NCBI GenBank assembly: GCA_033558025.1
Contig: JAUCEF010000010.1
Span: 2,443,001-2,507,000 of the forward strand
Source: Phytophthora sp. 'mugwort'
Taxonomy: Eukaryota > Oomycota > Peronosporomycetes > Peronosporales > Peronosporaceae
DNA: 64,000 nt
Direction: 5' to 3'
Translations under genes and position numbers: made by a program
The notes under the pieces: generated by a model
What the model was told of the DNA's origin: nothing
Databases searched by the model: none
The model's input: the letters and a program-made list of their open reading frames with translations, nothing else
In this document: in pieces, positions 61,068-64,000 of the stretch
Numbering within the stretch: position 1 is the first letter of the stretch
Layout of the letters: each line of letters starts with the position of its first letter

Positions 61068-62320
61068 ATGGGGCAGATCACCGACGAGCTCGCGCAAGCA
61101 TTATGGGAGACGCTCATCCTCAACAACAGAAATGGAAGACTCCTCCATGGCGACATCACACGGATTGCAGACGAGTTTTCGCTGGACCGCGTAGTTGTAT
61201 CTCACACTTGGAAGAAGGAACTGCGCACGATGGATAGTCGCGTCGCTGCTGTAGTGAAGTCCGCACGGCACCTCGAGGTCGCAAGAAGGTGGATCGTGTC
61301 GTTCTCTGTGAACGAGTAGCTCAAGTTTTCATGGCTGCTCGTGAAAACCAGCGAACACTTCAGCTTGTTAACAACACCAACGCCTACCTGATCCAACGGC
61401 ACCTCAAGGAGGGCTACCTACGTCGCGCAGACGTAGCCTACATCTTCGATCCGATGTACGATGTCGTACATCTGGATGAGAAGTGGTTTTACATGAAAAA
61501 GATGGGCAATAAGGTGTACGTGATGACTGGTAAGATGACGTCCTTCTTGAAGATCTGCCCGTTCAATTCGTCCAAAGCGAAAGACACATAAAGAAGGCCA
61601 TGTTTTTCTGTGCTGTGACTCGCCCTCGAGGAGAATGGGACGGGAAAGTGGGCATTTGGCCTATTGTGGAGACGCGTCTGACGAAGCGTCGGAGCGTCAA
61701 TCGTGCTGCTGGAGTAGAGAAGATACGGCCTGTTTCGATGACCCGGAAGATCGCTCGACCGATGTTTGTGGAGGACGTCATCCCCACAACCAAGGCAAAG
61801 TGGCCGCATAATCAAAAATACATTTTAATCCGGCTTCAGCAAGACAACGCCAAGCCGCATCCCTTGGAGAGCGACGCCGAAGTGGCTGTTGCAGGGTGCA
61901 GCGACGGCGAGATGATCCAACAGGCCGCCCCGCCAGCTCAAATCCCCGATCTGAACTGCAGTGACTTGTTTTTTTTCGCCAGTATTCAGCTGCTTCAGTC
62001 GCAGATGCAACCCCGAACTCATGAAGACCTCATTACAGAGGTGGTGCAAACTTTCGCTGAGACTACGGCCAGCAATTTGAACCAGTCGTTCCTGACACTG
62101 CAGCACGTGATGGAACAGATATGCGCTGTGATGGCGGCAATGACTATCGTCTCGGCCACATGCAGTCGGGGAAATTGCTGCGCGCTGACCGTCTTCCCAT
62201 CTCATTGCGTTGTGGCGAGCATGCGCTCTTTAATGCGCGCGCAGCCACGGAGGACTCTTCGGCCCATGGACCGTCAGACCTTGATGCTTTCTCTAATGAC
62301 TGGGCGGAGCACGTATGCCA
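61068..62320 (+). pseudogene. Decayed mariner-type transposase
   Basis: In order: a helix-turn-helix start (LHGDITRIADEFSLDRVVV, 61150-61200), then after a frameshift near 61290 YDVVHLDEKWFYMKK (first Asp, about 61465), then after a second shift near 61590 FFCAVTRPRGEW, LIRLQQDNAKPH (second Asp, about 61840) and IPDLNCSDLFFFASIQLLQ (third Asp region, about 61950). The mariner third residue Asp is retained. The C-terminal part is recognisable to about 62320 in two frames. All three catalytic aspartates remain, but at least three frameshifts inactivate the gene. Confidence 0.85.
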
Positions 62321-62399
62321 CAGTCTTTGTTATTGTTTCCTCCGTTCCTTATTTCAATTCATGTGTATGTCAATCGGTCAGTCTAGCAGTGTAGGACAA

Positions 62400-63110
62400 C
62401 CAAGACTTTGATCACTTTATATTCCTTAACAACAAACGAGGCGGAGCTATCCGCAATTCTTTCAAAATTCACTCGAACGGAGGTAATATTATTTATTGAA
62501 ACGGCTCACGCAAGGGTTAATTATCCCCAAAACGCAGCCGTCATCTTCTATTAGACCTGTCAACGGGAACCACCTCAAAACACGTATGATAATATAGCTG
62601 TACTTTGTGGACTGTACTACAAAAGTGCCTACCCGTCATCTGTAGCAGAGGTCGCAAACCAACTTCGTGGACTACTCACCTCGTTGTTGAGTTCCAGTCG
62701 GATATCCAGGCCCGCCTGCCAGTACAAACGGACAGTTCGGGTACCCGTACGCGCTGGACTAACTGTAAAAAGCGCCTAACCCGCCGCATTCGGAAAAAAT
62801 TAGAGTGCCCACACCCACCCATCAGCAGGCCTCTGAAGATACGGATTTTTCGACGAAAACCCATATTTTACCATGTCTTATTTGGAATTGATCCATACCA
62901 TGAGAAACCACGGATCGGGATCCACAGCAATATTACATCGCTTCGGCATCGCGCATGCGGTTGTTGAACGGGTTCCCTTCCTATCCCGACCACTTTACCT
63001 CGTCCAACAACCGAGTCACGCCACCAACAGCCCAAAGCTTGCCCAAAACGAATGTCTATCCCGGATGATGTAGAACCGCAGCTGATGCGGCTCCAGCCAA
63101 GTCATCTCGC
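62400..63110. other. No gene recognised
   Basis: Sequence between the mariner relic and the next element. The ORFs at 62605-62967 and 62873-63073 show no domain. Confidence 0.35.
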
Positions 63111-63111
63111 T

Positions 63112-63238
63112 TAAAGTTGCCGTTTCATGAAAACCACGCCGACACGTACGGCCCTCTCGCTTAAAGTTCGCTAAAGTTGCCGTTTCATGAAAACCACGCC
63201 GACACGTACGGCCTCCAGGTCACGTACGGCCTCCAGGT
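63112..63238 (+). repeat. Tandem duplication with 60-bp period, plus an 18-bp direct repeat
   Basis: A block starting TAAAGTTGCCGTTTCATG and ending GACACGTACGGCC is found at 63112-63153 and identically at 63172-63213. At the right end CACGTACGGCCTCCAGGT occurs twice in direct succession (63203-63220, 63221-63238). The duplication directly precedes the next transposase-like ORF. Confidence 0.8.
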
Positions 63239-63241
63239 AGT

Positions 63242-64000
63242 ATGGGCAATGTGGTGTGCCGGTTTTGTGTCGTGTTTGGGCGTGAAGCGAAGCAGCCAAC
63301 CGTCAGCGGAAAGAAGAAGCGGAAGAGTACAAGAACCTTGAAAATGTCAAGTTGTTTCGGACGAATTCCTACACACAGCACCACAAACACGAACATCCTG
63401 CGCGATGGGCGAGCTTCTGCAAGGTTGTGAAGAAGGAGAAAATAGAACTGTTTTTCATAAACGTCAAGATCTCATACAATCAAACGATTTGCGCTCATTA
63501 CGATAGCGACGGATGGATATTCCAATTGCGGCGCAGATAGTTGACGTGAATTATCAGGGAGATTATGTTCCACCCTGACGACTTGGAGGAGCAGAGCCAC
63601 CGCCCTGCTCTGAGTCTTTTCAATCGACCAGAGGACACATTGGATGAAACTGACTGGATCGCTACTTATCTACACCTCCAGCATAAAAAAGCCAAAATGC
63701 TCGTCGAATTTGCCGCGACCGATTCGGCAGGCAAGCCGCATTTCAAATTGTCCGCGACCAGACCGGTCCTTGCTCGCTACTCTGGGGTGTCTGCACGACT
63801 GGCATCCAACTATGTTCGGTGTGTGTCTGCTTCTGGTCTGCAGTGTTTAGGAGCAGCTATCGGGAAAGCTACCGGTTTCTCCATCGCGCTGGATTTGGCG
63901 ACAATGCATGGGCTTTTGCATTTGGATATCCGTGCTCGATTTGTCGCCTGGAGCGAGCTACGCAACATCTATTTAATAGCCATCCCGCTTTATAAAAGAC
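63242..64000 (+). pseudogene. 5' part of a BED/hAT-like transposon protein, cut by window end
   Basis: The first frame reads MGNVVCRFCVVFGREAK (zinc-finger CxxC), then after a frameshift near 63345 FRTNSYTQHHKHEHPARWASF with the finger histidines, and VKISYNQTICAHYDSDGW. A stop at 63538 and another shift follow, after which EIMFHPDDLEEQSHRPALSLF and TGFSIALDLATMHGLLHLDIR continue to the window end. The arrangement matches repeat proteins found in many copies in Phytophthora genomes. Broken, partial, and not a host gene. Confidence 0.65.

Overview
The window looks like nuclear DNA of an oomycete, most likely Phytophthora or a close relative. Intact genes have few, short introns (61-123 bp, GT..AG). 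Two promoters carry sequences close to the oomycete initiator (GCTCATTYY..CAWTTT). The gene set includes families typical of oomycetes: a bZIP-like plus START-like protein, FYVE-like proteins with a START-like region, NmrA-like pairs, PAN/Apple secreted proteins and compact SWEETs. The repeat content also fits: Ty3/gypsy, Ty1/copia, Tc1/mariner, hAT and Mutator-like remnants. The species assignment is inference; no rRNA or marker gene is present.

Layout. Positions 1-18600 are a repeat island holding one apparently intact gene, a secreted zinc-metalloprotease-like protein (5626-6540, minus). Around it lie a decayed DDE_3 transposase (about 2282-3117), a Tc1-like transposase with a damaged catalytic residue (7324-8326), a probable MITE (8831-9447), a Mutator-like fragment ending at a 75-bp palindrome (10230-11531), a truncated second metalloprotease copy (11719-12108), and a Ty3/gypsy element whose gag and pol point in opposite directions (12669-17875) with a clean LTR at 17876-18207.

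Positions 18948-51929 are a gene-rich block. In order: a small lysine-tailed protein (possibly AIRIM/C1orf109-like), isoprenylcysteine carboxyl methyltransferase, a MITE carrying a small ORF, a four-domain PAN/Apple secreted protein, two tandem NmrA-like reductases, two FYVE-like proteins plus a decayed third copy, a SWEET sugar transporter, an ankyrin-repeat protein, a large helical-repeat protein, a SAMHD1-like HD phosphohydrolase (nine exons reconstructed), a GT61 (DUF563) glycosyltransferase, a GNAT acetyltransferase, a bZIP-like/START-like protein, and a dihydrodipicolinate-synthase-family aldolase with an N-terminal presequence. Many neighbours are convergent or divergent with short spacers. 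They look like unrelated housekeeping, signalling and secreted functions rather than one pathway.

Positions 52104-64000 are a second repeat island: a Ty3/gypsy element bounded by two divergent LTRs and containing a perfect 62-bp-arm inverted repeat; a hAT transposase relic; an NmrA-like pseudogene stranded about 31 kb from the intact pair; a Ty1/copia relic; a mariner transposase relic; and the 5' part of another BED/hAT-like element that runs off the end.

I did not find a convincing new multi-gene biological system. The most interesting items are the FYVE-like series with shared RPF motifs at graded stages of decay, the NmrA family with its shared promoter and distant relic, the helical-repeat protein, the metalloprotease with an atypical third zinc ligand, and several fold-back DNA structures.
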